A stretch of DNA of 64,000 nt from Rhizomicrobium electricum. GTDB lineage: Bacteria; Pseudomonadota; Alphaproteobacteria; Micropepsales; Micropepsaceae. The translations under genes were made by a program, and so were the position numbers. This document shows, piece after piece, positions 51,008-60,643 of this stretch (position 1 is its first letter; each line of letters begins with the position of its first letter). The DNA is taken from contig NZ_JAASQS010000004.1 of the NCBI RefSeq assembly GCF_011762045.1, forward strand, positions 434,001 through 498,000, written 5' to 3'. Below the pieces are notes generated by a model that saw nothing but the letters and a program-made list of their open reading frames with translations, searched no databases and was not told the DNA's origin.

Positions 51008-52504
51008 ATGAAAATTCTGTCGAACAGTGTTTCCGTCCTGGCATTGGCGCTGGTTCTCGGCGCATGCGCGACCACGCCGCCGCCGACGGTCAAACCTGAA
51101 GATATGCCAAAGGCTTACCAGGCACCTGTGCCGGATACCCAGCAGCAGGTCACAGCCGATTGGTGGAAGAGCTTCAATTCCCCGGAACTGACGGCCTTCA
51201 TTGAAGAAGCCCACAAAGGCAATCTTGACCTTGCGACGGCCGCCGCCCGCCTCCAGCAGATGCAGGCGCAATACGGCAGCGACATCGCCAATATGATCCC
51301 CTCGGTGCAGGCCAGCGGCTCGGTCCAGCAGAATGGCAGCCACATGACCATCGGCGGGCGCCGCGACGGCATCATCAGCAACTCGTACTCCGCCGGCGGC
51401 AGCGCCAGCTACGAGCTCGATCTCTGGGGCCGCAACTACAACGGCATGCGTTCGGGACGCGAGAACGCCCGCGCCGCGGTCTACTACCAGGACACGGTGA
51501 CGATCACGACCAACGCCAACGTCGCCAACGCGTACTTCACGGTGCTGGCGCTGCGCGAGCGGGTCGACGTCGCCCGCAAGAACATCGAAGCCGCCAAGCG
51601 CATTCTGGCGATCACCCAGGCCAAAGTGTCGAACGGCGTGTTGTCGAACCTCGAACTGGCGCAGCAGACCGCCCAGGTGCTCGGCGAAGAAGCCAATATT
51701 CCGCGCCTCGAAGAACAGGAACGCGAAGCCCGCAACGCGCTCGCCATCCTGCTCGGCCGCATGCCCGGCACGCTGAAAATCGAAGCCACCAATCTCGAAG
51801 GCCTTGCGGCGCCGGCGGTGCAGGCGGGCATTCCCGCTACGCTGTTGACGCATCGTCCCGACGTCAAGCAGGCCGAATCGAGCCTGATGGCGGCCCATGC
51901 CGATCTCGACGCGGCGCGCGCGGCCTTCCTGCCCGGCGTCAGCCTGACGGCCGGCGGCGGCTGGCGCAGCGACGATTGGGACAAGTTCATCAATCCCGAA
52001 AAGCTGGTGTGGAGCCTCGGCGCCACCGTGGTGCAGGCCATTTTCGACGGCGGCAAGCTCACCTCGCAGCGCGACTACTACAAGGGCCGCGAAGCCGAAC
52101 TGCTCGCGTCCTATCGCACCGCGGTGCTCAACGCGCTCAACGACACCGAGACCCAGCTCGGCAGCGTTGCGTCGTATTCCGAACAGGAGAGGCTCACCAC
52201 CGATCAGGTCAAGAACGCACAGGAAGCCTTCCGCATCTCCGAACTGCAATATCGCGAAGGCGTGGTCGATCTGTTGACCGTGCTGCAGGCGCAGCAGACG
52301 CTGTTCTCGGCGCAGGACGCGCTGATTCAGATCAAGCAGGCGCGGCTGCAGTCCGGCGTCGGCCTCTATCGCGCGCTCGGCAGCGGCTGGGACGTCACGC
52401 AGGACGAGGACAAGTCCCTGCGTAACACCTTCATTCCGGTGCCGGATCTGACCGATCTGCCGATTCCCAATCCGGCCAACATTCCGGCGGCGCTGACATT
52501 CTGA
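51008..52504 (+). CDS. NodT-family outer-membrane efflux lipoprotein
   Basis: Encodes 498 residues. A lipoprotein signal (ALALVLGACATTPP) precedes two repeats of the outer-membrane factor (TolC-like) fold: first SFNSPELTAFIEEAHKGNLDLATAAARLQQ, later AGIPATLLTHRPDVKQAESSLMAAHADLDAARAAFLPG. These form the trimeric channel of tripartite efflux pumps. No RND or MFP partner gene is adjacent, so it likely works with a pump encoded elsewhere. A strong terminator follows. Confidence 0.92.
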   Translation: MKILSNSVSVLALALVLGACATTPPPTVKPEDMPKAYQAPVPDTQQQVTADWWKSFNSPELTAFIEEAHKGNLDLATAAARLQQMQAQYGSDIANMIPSVQASGSVQQNGSHMTIGGRRDGIISNSYSAGGSASYELDLWGRNYNGMRSGRENARAAVYYQDTVTITTNANVANAYFTVLALRERVDVARKNIEAAKRILAITQAKVSNGVLSNLELAQQTAQVLGEEANIPRLEEQEREARNALAILLGRMPGTLKIEATNLEGLAAPAVQAGIPATLLTHRPDVKQAESSLMAAHADLDAARAAFLPGVSLTAGGGWRSDDWDKFINPEKLVWSLGATVVQAIFDGGKLTSQRDYYKGREAELLASYRTAVLNALNDTETQLGSVASYSEQERLTTDQVKNAQEAFRISELQYREGVVDLLTVLQAQQTLFSAQDALIQIKQARLQSGVGLYRALGSGWDVTQDEDKSLRNTFIPVPDLTDLPIPNPANIPAALTF

Positions 52505-52525
52505 CCGCCCGATTTGCTCGCGTGA

Positions 52526-52557
52526 AATGGCCCGCCGTCGTGCGGGCCATTTTTTTT
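52526..52557 (+). terminator. Rho-independent terminator of the NodT-family gene
   Basis: AATGGCCCGC (52526-52535) pairs with GCGGGCCATT (52542-52551), followed by a T-run to 52557. Confidence 0.93.
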
Positions 52558-52667
52558 GGCCCATTCCCTCACGGCGGATTCATGCAACGCGGTTGCGCGG
52601 CCGGACGTTTCCAGGGGCCTGGAAGCGGGACTGGCAGACCGCTAATGTCCTCTCGGATGGGAGCTGG

Positions 52668-53798
52668 ATGACAAACCCTTGGTTTCACCTCGATCGCAGC
52701 GGCGGGACATTGCGCCTGACGGCCGGCGGAGCGTGGACCGTCTATCACGCCGGCATCATCGACGCGGGCTTGCGCCGTCTCGAGCCTGACGGGGCGCCGA
52801 TCGTCGAAATCGATGCCGGACAGGTCGAGGCGCTCGATACCACCGGCGTCTGGCTGTTGTTGCGCACCAGGACCCAACTCGCCAATGCGGGCGCGCGCAT
52901 CGCCGCGTTCGAAGTGCCCGAGCATTACCGGCCGCTGTTTCAGGTGATCGAAACCGACACGCCGCCGCCGCCCGCGGTGGTGAGGACCAAAGACACGTTC
53001 GCCGACTTTTTCGAGCGCATCGGACGCGCCACGCACGAAACGCTAACCCAGGCGGTGGGCATTCTCGGTTATGTCGGCCGCATCACCATCGAGTGGTTCA
53101 AGGCCGTCACCCGTCCGCAGCGCCATTTCCGTTTCACCGCGACGGTGCGCCAGATCGAAGAAGTCGGCATCAATGCGCTGCCGATCGTCGGACTGTTGAT
53201 GTTCCTCGTCGGCGTGGTGCTCGCCTATCAGGGCTCCGACCAGCTCAAGAAATTCGGCCTCGACATCTTCACCGTCAACGCGCTCGGCATCGGCGTCCTG
53301 CGCGAACTCGGCGTCCTCATCACCGCGATCATCATCGCCGGACGCTCGGGCTCCGCCTTCACCGCCCAGATCGGCACCATGAAGGTGAACGAGGAAATCG
53401 ACGCCATGCAGACCATGGGGCTCAACGTCGACGACGTCCTCATTCTGCCGCGCGTCACCGGGCTCGTCATCGCGCTGCCGTTCCTCACCTTCTATGCCGA
53501 TATCGTGGCGCTGATCGGCGGCGCCATCATGTGCTATTTCGACATGGGCATCACCGCGCCGATGTTCGTGCGCCAGCTGCATCAGGCGATCAATCTCGAC
53601 ACCTTCCTGGTCGGTATGATCAAGGCGCCGGTGTTCGCCTACGTCATCGGCATGGTCGGCTGCTTCGAGGGCCTCAACGTCGAGCGCAACGCCGCCTCGG
53701 TCGGCAAGCTGACAACGCGCTCGGTGGTGGAAGCGGTGTTTCTCGTCATCGTGCTCGACGCCGGGTTCTCGGTCATGTTTTCGATCCTGGGGATATGA
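52668..53798 (+). CDS. mlaE: Mla lipid transport permease with fused N-terminal STAS domain
   Basis: Encodes 376 residues from ATG 52668 (GGGAG upstream); an upstream frame to 52527 runs through the terminator and is rejected. Residues about 1-95 form a STAS domain (RLTAGGAWTVYHAGIIDAGL...IVEIDAGQVEALDTTGVWLLL), replacing the separate MlaB protein. From ~130 on is an MlaE permease (FRFTATVRQIEEVGINALPIVGLLMFLVGVVLAYQ...GRSGSAFTAQIGTMKVNEEIDAMQTMG) of the inner-membrane phospholipid transporter. mlaF begins one base after its stop, then mlaD and a lipoprotein. Confidence 0.94.
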   Translation: MTNPWFHLDRSGGTLRLTAGGAWTVYHAGIIDAGLRRLEPDGAPIVEIDAGQVEALDTTGVWLLLRTRTQLANAGARIAAFEVPEHYRPLFQVIETDTPPPPAVVRTKDTFADFFERIGRATHETLTQAVGILGYVGRITIEWFKAVTRPQRHFRFTATVRQIEEVGINALPIVGLLMFLVGVVLAYQGSDQLKKFGLDIFTVNALGIGVLRELGVLITAIIIAGRSGSAFTAQIGTMKVNEEIDAMQTMGLNVDDVLILPRVTGLVIALPFLTFYADIVALIGGAIMCYFDMGITAPMFVRQLHQAINLDTFLVGMIKAPVFAYVIGMVGCFEGLNVERNAASVGKLTTRSVVEAVFLVIVLDAGFSVMFSILGI

Positions 53799-53799
53799 G

Positions 53800-54570
53800 A
53801 TGGCGGCGCCCGATCCCATCATCAGCGTCCGCGGTCTCGTCACCAACCTGGGCGGCCGGCTGATCCACGATCACGTCGATCTCGACGTCCGTCGCGGCGA
53901 GGTGATCGCCATCGTCGGCGGATCGGGTTCGGGCAAATCGGTGCTGCTGCGCTCCATCGTCGGCTTGATGCGTCCGGCGTCCGGATCGATCCACGTGTTC
54001 GGCGAAGACGTTCTGGCCATGGACAACGGCGCCATGCGCGCGCTGCAGCGGCGCTGGGGCGTGCTGTTCCAGGACGGAGCGCTGTTTTCGTCGCAGACCG
54101 TGGCCGAGAACATCCAGGTGCCGCTGCGCGAATTCACCGACGTGCCGCAGCCGCTGATGAACGAAATCGCCGCGATCAAGCTCGCGATGGTGGGCCTCGA
54201 AGCGGACACGGCGGCGAAATACCCGTCCGAGCTTTCCGGCGGCATGCGCAAGCGCGCCAGTCTCGCCCGCGCCCTGGCGCTCGATCCCGAAATCGTCTTC
54301 CTCGACGAGCCCACCGCCGGGCTCGATCCGATCGCCGCCGCCGCCTTCGATGCGTTGATCGCAAGCCTGCAGAAAAGCCTCGGGCTCACGGTTTTCATGG
54401 TGACGCACGATCTCGACACCTTGCACGCCATCGCCTCGCGTGTGGCGGTGCTGGTCGACCGCAAATTGAAAGTCGGCACCATCGACGCGGTGCGCGCCGA
54501 TCCCAATCCCTGGATCCAGGAATACTTCTCCGGACCGCGCGGCCGCGCGGCGATCGGAGCGACGAGGTAG
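53800..54570 (+). CDS. mlaF: Mla lipid transport ATP-binding protein
   Basis: Encodes 256 residues. Walker A GGSGSGKS, Q-loop FQDGALFS, signature LSGGMRKRASLARAL, Walker B EIVFLDEPTAGLDP and the switch His (MVTHDLDT) are all present, and LSGGMRKRA is typical of MlaF. It powers the MlaE permease. One base separates mlaE's stop from this ATG. Confidence 0.95.
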   Translation: MAAPDPIISVRGLVTNLGGRLIHDHVDLDVRRGEVIAIVGGSGSGKSVLLRSIVGLMRPASGSIHVFGEDVLAMDNGAMRALQRRWGVLFQDGALFSSQTVAENIQVPLREFTDVPQPLMNEIAAIKLAMVGLEADTAAKYPSELSGGMRKRASLARALALDPEIVFLDEPTAGLDPIAAAAFDALIASLQKSLGLTVFMVTHDLDTLHAIASRVAVLVDRKLKVGTIDAVRADPNPWIQEYFSGPRGRAAIGATR

Positions 54571-54574
54571 AGCG

Positions 54575-55423
54575 ATGGAAACGAAAGCAAACTACGTCGC
54601 GGTCGGCGCCTTCGTGATGACCTGCATCCTGGCGCTGGTCATTACCATCCTGTGGCTCGCCGGCACCCAGTACAGCCAGGAATACGATTACTATCAAACC
54701 AATTTCCACGGCGCCGTCACCGGCCTCGGCAAAGGCACGGCGGTGCGCTACAACGGCATCGACGTCGGCCGCGTCGACAATCTGCAGTTCGATCCCAACG
54801 ATCCGCAGGTGGTGATCGCGACGCTGCAGATCCAGCCCGGCCTCGGCATCCGCACCGACTCGGTGTCGTCGATCGAACCGCAGGGCCTGACCGGCACCTC
54901 TTATGTCGAGATTTCCGGCGGCACCAAGAACGCGCCGCTGCTCACCGCCGAGCCGGGCCAGAAATATCCGGTCATCAAGACGGCGCCGTCGGCCTTGCAG
55001 CAATTGACGCGCGGCGCGCCGGAACTGCTCGCCAAGCTCAACACCATCGCCGACCGGCTGGCGGCGGTGTTGTCGGACGAAAACCAGAAACACCTCACCA
55101 GCACGCTCGCCAATCTCGACAAGACGACGGCGGCGCTGGCCGCGCGCTCGGGCGATCTCGACACCTCGCTTGCCAATCTGTCGGCGGCGTCCAAAGGCCT
55201 TCCCGAAACCGTTTCCAATGCCAATCTGGCGATGCTGAAGATCCAGCACTTCGCCGACGACGCCGACGGCTTCGTGCGCGGCGACGGACTGGCGCAGCTC
55301 GCAGGCCTGATCTCCGACACCCGCCGCACCGTCACCAGTTTGAACCGCCTCACCGAACAACTCGACCGGCAGCCGACCAAGCTGATCTTCGGCGACCGGC
55401 GCAAGGGGTACACACCGCCATGA
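54575..55423 (+). CDS. mlaD: Mla lipid-binding MCE-domain protein
   Basis: Encodes 282 residues. One N-terminal membrane helix (YVAVGAFVMTCILALVITILWLAG) anchors an MCE domain (about 38-120: GLGKGTAVRYNGIDVGRVDNLQFDPNDPQVVIATLQIQ...GLTGTSYVEISGG) and a long helical C-terminus (about 140-250). MlaD hexamers bind lipid in the periplasm. The stop overlaps the auxiliary lipoprotein's start (ATGA). A separate MlaC gene is not in this cluster. Confidence 0.93.
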   Translation: METKANYVAVGAFVMTCILALVITILWLAGTQYSQEYDYYQTNFHGAVTGLGKGTAVRYNGIDVGRVDNLQFDPNDPQVVIATLQIQPGLGIRTDSVSSIEPQGLTGTSYVEISGGTKNAPLLTAEPGQKYPVIKTAPSALQQLTRGAPELLAKLNTIADRLAAVLSDENQKHLTSTLANLDKTTAALAARSGDLDTSLANLSAASKGLPETVSNANLAMLKIQHFADDADGFVRGDGLAQLAGLISDTRRTVTSLNRLTEQLDRQPTKLIFGDRRKGYTPP

Positions 55424-56100
55424 CCAGAGCGTTTTCAGGAAAAGTGGGCACCGGTTTTCCGTCCGAAAACGCGACCCCCAAAAGACTGACGCGCCGCGTG
55501 CTGTTCGCGGGGACCTCGGGACTGATCCTTGCCGGATGTGCCGATCTGGTGGGGCCGCCGGCGGCGCCCAAACTCTATACGCTGAATCCGCCGCTCTCCG
55601 GTCCGCTCGCCGGTCCGAAAGTGGCGTGGGCCTTGTCGATCCAGACGCCGGACGCCAGTGCCGGGCTGGATTCCGAGCGCATCGCCATCACGCGGCCGCC
55701 ATCGGGGCTCGATTACTATGCCGATGCGGCGTGGGCGGATCATCTGACGGCGCTGGCCGGATCGGTGTTGCTGGAAGCGTTCGAACGCTCGGGGCGCATC
55801 GCCGCCGTGGCGCGCGACAGCGACGCCGCGCGGGCCGATTACGTGCTCAGCGCGGACTTGCGCGATTTCTCCTGCCGCTACGATGCGGGCGAGGGTGCGC
55901 CGCTCGCGGTGGTACGGTTCGGCGCGCGCGTGGTCGATGCCAAGAGCCGCAAGATCGCCGCCAGCGCCGTCTTCGCCAAGGAGGTTCGTGCGGCCGCCAA
56001 TTCGGTCCCGGCCGGGGTCGCGGCATTGTCCGAAGCGTATGGCGGCGTGCTGGCCGAACTGGTGCCGTGGGTTCTCGATCGCGGTGTGCCGGCCGCCTAG
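55420..56100 (+). CDS. ABC-transport auxiliary lipoprotein (PqiC/DUF330-like)
   Basis: Encodes 226 residues; ATG 55420 overlaps the mlaD stop (ATGA). The N-terminus is long and basic before a lipobox (FAGTSGLILAGCADL). The mature domain begins LYTLNPPLSG... and includes SGRIAAVARDSDAARADYVLSADLRDFSCRYD, typical of the ABC_trans_aux family that works with MCE transporters such as Pqi at the outer membrane. It takes the position of MlaC or MlaA in this operon. Its TAG overlaps the convergent gene's stop at CTAG. Confidence 0.9.
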   Translation: MTRAFSGKVGTGFPSENATPKRLTRRVLFAGTSGLILAGCADLVGPPAAPKLYTLNPPLSGPLAGPKVAWALSIQTPDASAGLDSERIAITRPPSGLDYYADAAWADHLTALAGSVLLEAFERSGRIAAVARDSDAARADYVLSADLRDFSCRYDAGEGAPLAVVRFGARVVDAKSRKIAASAVFAKEVRAAANSVPAGVAALSEAYGGVLAELVPWVLDRGVPAA

Positions 56101-57014
56101 ACCGCTTCTTCGTGCCGCGACGCCAGCACCGGCGAGCCCTCGGGCACCAGCGCCTGGAAGGCTTCGGGCACGAAGCGGATTTCGGCGGCGGGCGGAAGCC
56201 ACACCATCTCGCCGTCGAGCAGAGCCGGGATCGGACGGCGGGCGGCGATCTTGAGATCGCGCGTCGCCACCGTGGTCACATTGCCGTCGCGCCGCCAATC
56301 GGTGAACAGGCCGCTGAGCGCGAGAGAGAAGGCGTCGCCGAGGTCCTTGGGATCGAGCGCGGCCGCTTCGAGCGCGGGCGCATCGGACGGCATGATGCGC
56401 GAGATCAGCGGACACAGCACCGCCACCGCCGTCGCCGCGCCGGTGGCGCCGGCACCGAAATCGTAGCGCACCCGGCGCGAGAAGGTCCGCCGCCACGCCT
56501 GGGCGCCGCGCTCCAACGCTTCGAACAGGCTGTGCCGGCGCAGCGCCTCGCGCGCTTCCACCCAATGCGCCGGGGTGCCGAAGATCGCGCCGCAGAAGAA
56601 GCGATTGCCTTCCACCTCCCCGCAGCCGATCTGAGCCGCGTGCGGTGCCGCCACGGTATCGTGCAGCGCCTGCTGCCAGGTTCGTTCGCCGTAGAGCGCG
56701 CGCGGCAGCATGTTCATGGTGCCGCCCGGCAGGGCGATGAAGTGCATCCCCGAGGCGCTGCACTTTTCCGCCGCGGTGCGGATGGTTCCGTCGCCGCCGA
56801 GCACGATCAGCGCTTCCACGCCTGCCGCCGCGACGCGATCGAGCGCCGCCTCGATGCCGCCGCCTTCGACGACGTGAAGTTCCACCAGAGTGACGCCGGC
56901 CGCCGCGAGAATCTCGATCATGGTGGCTTCGGCCGCCGCGGTGACGTTGCCGCTGGAGCGATTCAGCACCGCCGCGGTTTTGAGCTTGTGAAGCGCTATC
57001 TTCTGTTGAAACAT
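56097..57014 (-). CDS. Diacylglycerol-kinase-like lipid kinase
   Basis: Encodes 305 residues from ATG 57014 (an alternative ATG at 57032 adds six). The DAGK catalytic motifs are present: VLNRSSG near the start, LIVLGGDGTIRTAAEKC with the GGDGT loop, and FIALPGGTMNMLPRAL. The rest (about 120-300) is the beta-sandwich of YegS/DgkB-type kinases. It phosphorylates lipids such as diacylglycerol. It converges with the Mla auxiliary lipoprotein gene at a shared CTAG and is divergent from the metallophosphoesterase. Confidence 0.87.
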   Translation of the reverse strand: MFQQKIALHKLKTAAVLNRSSGNVTAAAEATMIEILAAAGVTLVELHVVEGGGIEAALDRVAAAGVEALIVLGGDGTIRTAAEKCSASGMHFIALPGGTMNMLPRALYGERTWQQALHDTVAAPHAAQIGCGEVEGNRFFCGAIFGTPAHWVEAREALRRHSLFEALERGAQAWRRTFSRRVRYDFGAGATGAATAVAVLCPLISRIMPSDAPALEAAALDPKDLGDAFSLALSGLFTDWRRDGNVTTVATRDLKIAARRPIPALLDGEMVWLPPAAEIRFVPEAFQALVPEGSPVLASRHEEAV

Positions 57015-57068
57015 CCGGCCGCTGCCCTGCATTGCTCTAGATGCAACGCGCGAACGGCGCACCGGTTC

Positions 57069-57842
57069 GTGACGGAGGGAAAACTGCCTACGCGCATCGT
57101 CCACATCTCGGATCTGCATTGCCCGGCGAAGAACCCCGCCCAGCCCGAGGCGCTGATCGCCTCGATCCGCGACGCCGCACCCGATATCGTCGCCGTCACC
57201 GGCGATCTCACCCGCCGGGCGCGCGAGCGCGAATTCGTCCTCGCTGCGGCCCTGGTGAAGGCGCTGCCGGGCGAAAAGCTGATCGTGCCGGGCAATCACG
57301 ACGTGCCGTTCCTGACCGAGCGGTTCCATCGGCCGTTTGCGCGATTTACCCGCTCCGTGGGCGCCCAGCCGCTGTTCCTCGAAACCCCGGACGTGCTTCT
57401 GATCGGTCTCAACACCGCTATCGGCGCGAGTGCGTCGGCGTGGGACTGGTCGCTCGGCGTGGCGCCCGAGACCCGCGTGGCGCCGGTTGCGGGATTGCTG
57501 GCCGAACGCCGCGGCAACCGGCTCGGCATCGTCACCTGTCACCATCCCTTGCGACCGCACGCGCTCGACCGGCGCCGGTCCACCACGGCGCGCGGCATCG
57601 CGGCGTTTGCGGAACTCGCTGCCGCCGGCATGCGCGTGGTGCTGCACGGCCATCTGCATCGTGCGTCGAAGACCTGCGTCGACGGCGCCTGCGAGATCGC
57701 CGCCAACACCGCCCTCAGCGATCGCGAACGCGGCGGACCGGCCGGCTACAATCTGATCGATATCGCGAACGGCGGCTGGCGTGCGTTGTCGGTGCGCTGG
57801 GACGGCAAACGCTACGGGCTCGGCGAAGCGGCCGAACTCTGA
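57069..57842 (+). CDS. Calcineurin-like metallophosphoesterase
   Basis: Encodes up to 257 residues. Metal-binding motifs of the family are intact: DLHCP (HISDLHCP), GDLTRR, GNHD, a CHHP pair and HGHLHR. Start is uncertain: GTG at 57069 has no good ribosome-binding site, while GGAGGG (57074-57079) lies 4 bases before an in-frame CTG at 57084 that begins just before TRIVHISDLH. It could cleave a phosphodiester or phospholipid headgroup; the neighbouring lipid kinase and Mla genes make a lipid-related role plausible. Its end overlaps the PAS kinase by 31 bases. Confidence 0.85.
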   Translation: MTEGKLPTRIVHISDLHCPAKNPAQPEALIASIRDAAPDIVAVTGDLTRRAREREFVLAAALVKALPGEKLIVPGNHDVPFLTERFHRPFARFTRSVGAQPLFLETPDVLLIGLNTAIGASASAWDWSLGVAPETRVAPVAGLLAERRGNRLGIVTCHHPLRPHALDRRRSTTARGIAAFAELAAAGMRVVLHGHLHRASKTCVDGACEIAANTALSDRERGGPAGYNLIDIANGGWRALSVRWDGKRYGLGEAAEL

Positions 57843-60493
57843 TCCGCCGCCGGCAGGGTGAATTCGAAAATCGCGCCGCCGCCCGGATTGGGCCGCGCGA
57901 TCAGCGTGCCGCCATGCGCCTCGATGATCTGGCGCGAGATTGCAAGACCGATGCCCATGCCGTCGGGCTTGGTGGTGACGAACGGCGAGAACAGACGCGC
58001 CGCGACTTCGTCCGACAGTCCGGTGCCGGTATCGACGACCGACACTTCCACGGTGCGATCTTCGCGGTCCCGGATCGCCAGGGTCAGTTCGCGCCGTTCG
58101 GTCGTCGCCATTGCCTCGGCGGCATTGCGCAAGAGGTTGACCAGCACCTGCTGGACCTGGACGCGGTCGGCCAGCACCGGCAGCGGCGTCTCGGGCACGA
58201 CGACACGGGTTTCGATATTGGCGGTCTTCGAGCCGATCAGGGCCAGCGCGATGGCGTCGTCGGCGATCGTCTGGATGTCGATCACGGCGCGATGCGGATC
58301 GCGTTTCTCGACGAAATCGCGCATGCGGCGGATGATCTGGGCGGCGCGCTCGGCCTGATCGCCGATCTTGGCGGCGACCTCGGGAAGCTTGGAAAGATCG
58401 CCGCTGCTCTGCACCAGCCGGCGTGCGACGTTCGAGTAGTTCAGCATCGCCGCCAGCGGCTGGTTGAGTTCGTGGGCAATGCCGGCGGAGACCTGCGAAA
58501 GCTCGTGTACGCGGGCGACGTGGATCATGTCCGCCCGCATCGATTCCAGCCGGCTCTCGTAGTTCTTGCGGTCGGTGATGTCGCGGATGGTGGCGGAGGC
58601 GCCGGTGACCGCGCCGTCGGCATCGCGCACCGGCGACAGGGTGAGCGAGACCGCGAAGGTCGATCCGTCCTTCTTGCGCCGCACGGTTTCGAAATGGCGG
58701 ATGCTGTCGCCGCGGCTGATTTTCTCGAGCGCGTTGCGCTCCTCCTCGAGCAGATCTTCGGGCACCAACACCAGCATCGAACGGCCGACGATCTCCTCGG
58801 AGCTGTAGCCGAACATGGCATCGGCGGCGGCATTCCAGCTCGTGACGATGCCGTTCAGCATCTTGGTGAAGACGGCGTCGTTGGAGGATTCCACGATCGA
58901 GGAAAGCAACGCGCGCTGGCGCTCGAACACTTTGCGTTCGGAGATGTCGCGCACCACGCGCGAGGTGCCGATGATCGCGCCCGAAGCGTCCTTGATCGGC
59001 GACACCGAAACGAGGACGTGGACATCGCCGCCGTCCTTGCGCGAGCGCGTGGCTTCGTAGGGCGGAACGCGTTCGCCGGCGATGACGCGGGCGACGATCC
59101 GGCGCTCCTCGGTAACGCGTTCGGGCGGCATGAATTCGCCGAGACGGCCGTAGAGGCTGGTGCCGATCATTTCCTCGGCCCTGTAGCCGTACATCAGTTC
59201 GGCGGCACGGTTCCAACTCGTGATGGTGCCGTCGAGGGCATAGCTGATGATGGCATCGGTCGAGGAATTGATGATGGCGCCGAGCAGGGCGCGTTGTTCC
59301 TCGAATGCCAGCCGGTCGGTGAGATCGTGCAGCGTGCGGGCGATGGCGAGCACTTCGCCCCTCTCGTTGCGCACCGGATAGACGGTCGACAGCACCCGTA
59401 CTCTGGAGCCGTTCTTGCGGATGCGGATCGACTCGTAAGGACCGATCTTCTCGCCGGCGATGGCGCGGCGGCTGTAGTCGAGTTCCGCCGGCTGCAGGTC
59501 GGCCGGAACGATGGAGCGGATGACGCCCTCGGCATTGCGGCCGATGATTTCCGCGCCCATCCAGCCCAGGATCGTTTCGGCACCGCGGTTCCAGGTGATG
59601 ACGGTGCCGTCGAGCGCGATGCAGGTGAAGGCGTCGTCGGAATTGTCGATGGCGAGATCGAGCAGCGCGCGCGCGTGCTCGTGTTTCTTGCGCTCGGTGA
59701 TGTTGCGTGCCGTGCGGGCGATGCCGATCACGGCACCGTTGGCGTCGCGGATGGGCGATGCGGAAATCACGATGGCGACCGGCGTGCCGTTCTTGTGCAG
59801 GCGCACCGTCTCGTGGGGCGGAACGGATTCGCCGGCCAGGACGCGCGCCAGGATGGCGATCTCCGCCGGGATCATCTCGGGCGGCACGAAGTGCGGCATC
59901 AGGGCTGGAGCGGTGGCGCCGACGATCTCATCGGCGCGATAGCCGAACATCTCTTCGGCGGCGCGGTTCCAGCTGCGCACGGTACCGTCGAGCATGTAGC
60001 TGACGATGGCATCGCTGGAGGATTCGACGATCTGGGCGAGATAGGCCTTTTCCTCGTCGAGAGCGTGCCGCTCGCGATAGAGCTGCGTCAGGTCCTGCAG
60101 CACGATCAGGAAAACCGGCTCGCCTTCGAGTTCGCCCTCGCCGATGGAGAGCTGCATCGGGAACTGGCTGCCGTCTTTCCTGAGGCCCTGCAATTCGCGC
60201 TGGATGCTGAACGGAGAGGTGGGGCACGCGTGGGCGGCCAAGCCGATCAGCTCCCGGATTTGAGGACGGCAGACGGGCGGCAGCAGGAGATCGATCGGAC
60301 CTCCCAGCACCTCTTCGGGAGCCCGGTGGAAAAGGCGGTGGGCGGCGTCGTTGTAGAACAGCACCAAGCCATCCGCGTCGGTGACCACGACACCGTTGCC
60401 GGTGGTGCGGATGAGGGTGCGGAACAGCGAATAGTCGCGCTGTCCCAGGGTCGTTTCCGTTTCGGCTCTAGATTTGTTCGTACGCCATTCCAT
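57812..60493 (-). CDS. Large cytoplasmic histidine kinase with five PAS domains
   Basis: Encodes 893 residues. Five PAS/PAC units in tandem (about 20-140, 150-268, 277-395, 402-520, 527-645) precede a HisKA domain (GIAHELNQP, His674) and an HATPase_c domain (NLLRNAAEAM, DTGTGLS, GMGIGLAISRQI). No transmembrane helix is present. The first PAS aligns with the heme-PAS of FixL but lacks the ligand His. The kinase core is close to the neighbouring FixL-like kinase (60644-61804), suggesting duplication followed by PAS expansion. No response regulator is adjacent. Confidence 0.9.
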   Translation of the reverse strand: MEWRTNKSRAETETTLGQRDYSLFRTLIRTTGNGVVVTDADGLVLFYNDAAHRLFHRAPEEVLGGPIDLLLPPVCRPQIRELIGLAAHACPTSPFSIQRELQGLRKDGSQFPMQLSIGEGELEGEPVFLIVLQDLTQLYRERHALDEEKAYLAQIVESSSDAIVSYMLDGTVRSWNRAAEEMFGYRADEIVGATAPALMPHFVPPEMIPAEIAILARVLAGESVPPHETVRLHKNGTPVAIVISASPIRDANGAVIGIARTARNITERKKHEHARALLDLAIDNSDDAFTCIALDGTVITWNRGAETILGWMGAEIIGRNAEGVIRSIVPADLQPAELDYSRRAIAGEKIGPYESIRIRKNGSRVRVLSTVYPVRNERGEVLAIARTLHDLTDRLAFEEQRALLGAIINSSTDAIISYALDGTITSWNRAAELMYGYRAEEMIGTSLYGRLGEFMPPERVTEERRIVARVIAGERVPPYEATRSRKDGGDVHVLVSVSPIKDASGAIIGTSRVVRDISERKVFERQRALLSSIVESSNDAVFTKMLNGIVTSWNAAADAMFGYSSEEIVGRSMLVLVPEDLLEEERNALEKISRGDSIRHFETVRRKKDGSTFAVSLTLSPVRDADGAVTGASATIRDITDRKNYESRLESMRADMIHVARVHELSQVSAGIAHELNQPLAAMLNYSNVARRLVQSSGDLSKLPEVAAKIGDQAERAAQIIRRMRDFVEKRDPHRAVIDIQTIADDAIALALIGSKTANIETRVVVPETPLPVLADRVQVQQVLVNLLRNAAEAMATTERRELTLAIRDREDRTVEVSVVDTGTGLSDEVAARLFSPFVTTKPDGMGIGLAISRQIIEAHGGTLIARPNPGGGAIFEFTLPAADQSSAASPSP

Positions 60494-60643
60494 TGCTTTG
60501 CACCGACCGGCCCCCCCGTTCGGATCAACAGACCACCGGAGATTATCCGGGAGCTACATTGCCACTTAGAATGGCGGAAAGCGGCGCGGGTTGTCATCCG
60601 TATATACACGGACAACTCGGGAAATGTTCCGAAGCGAGCCCGG

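Noticed and set aside
56097..59216. A 1039-codon reverse-strand frame that would fuse kinase-region sequence to the lipid kinase
   Set aside because: Only its last 305 codons look like protein (DAGK motifs); the rest is a shadow of the metallophosphoesterase and PAS kinase genes.
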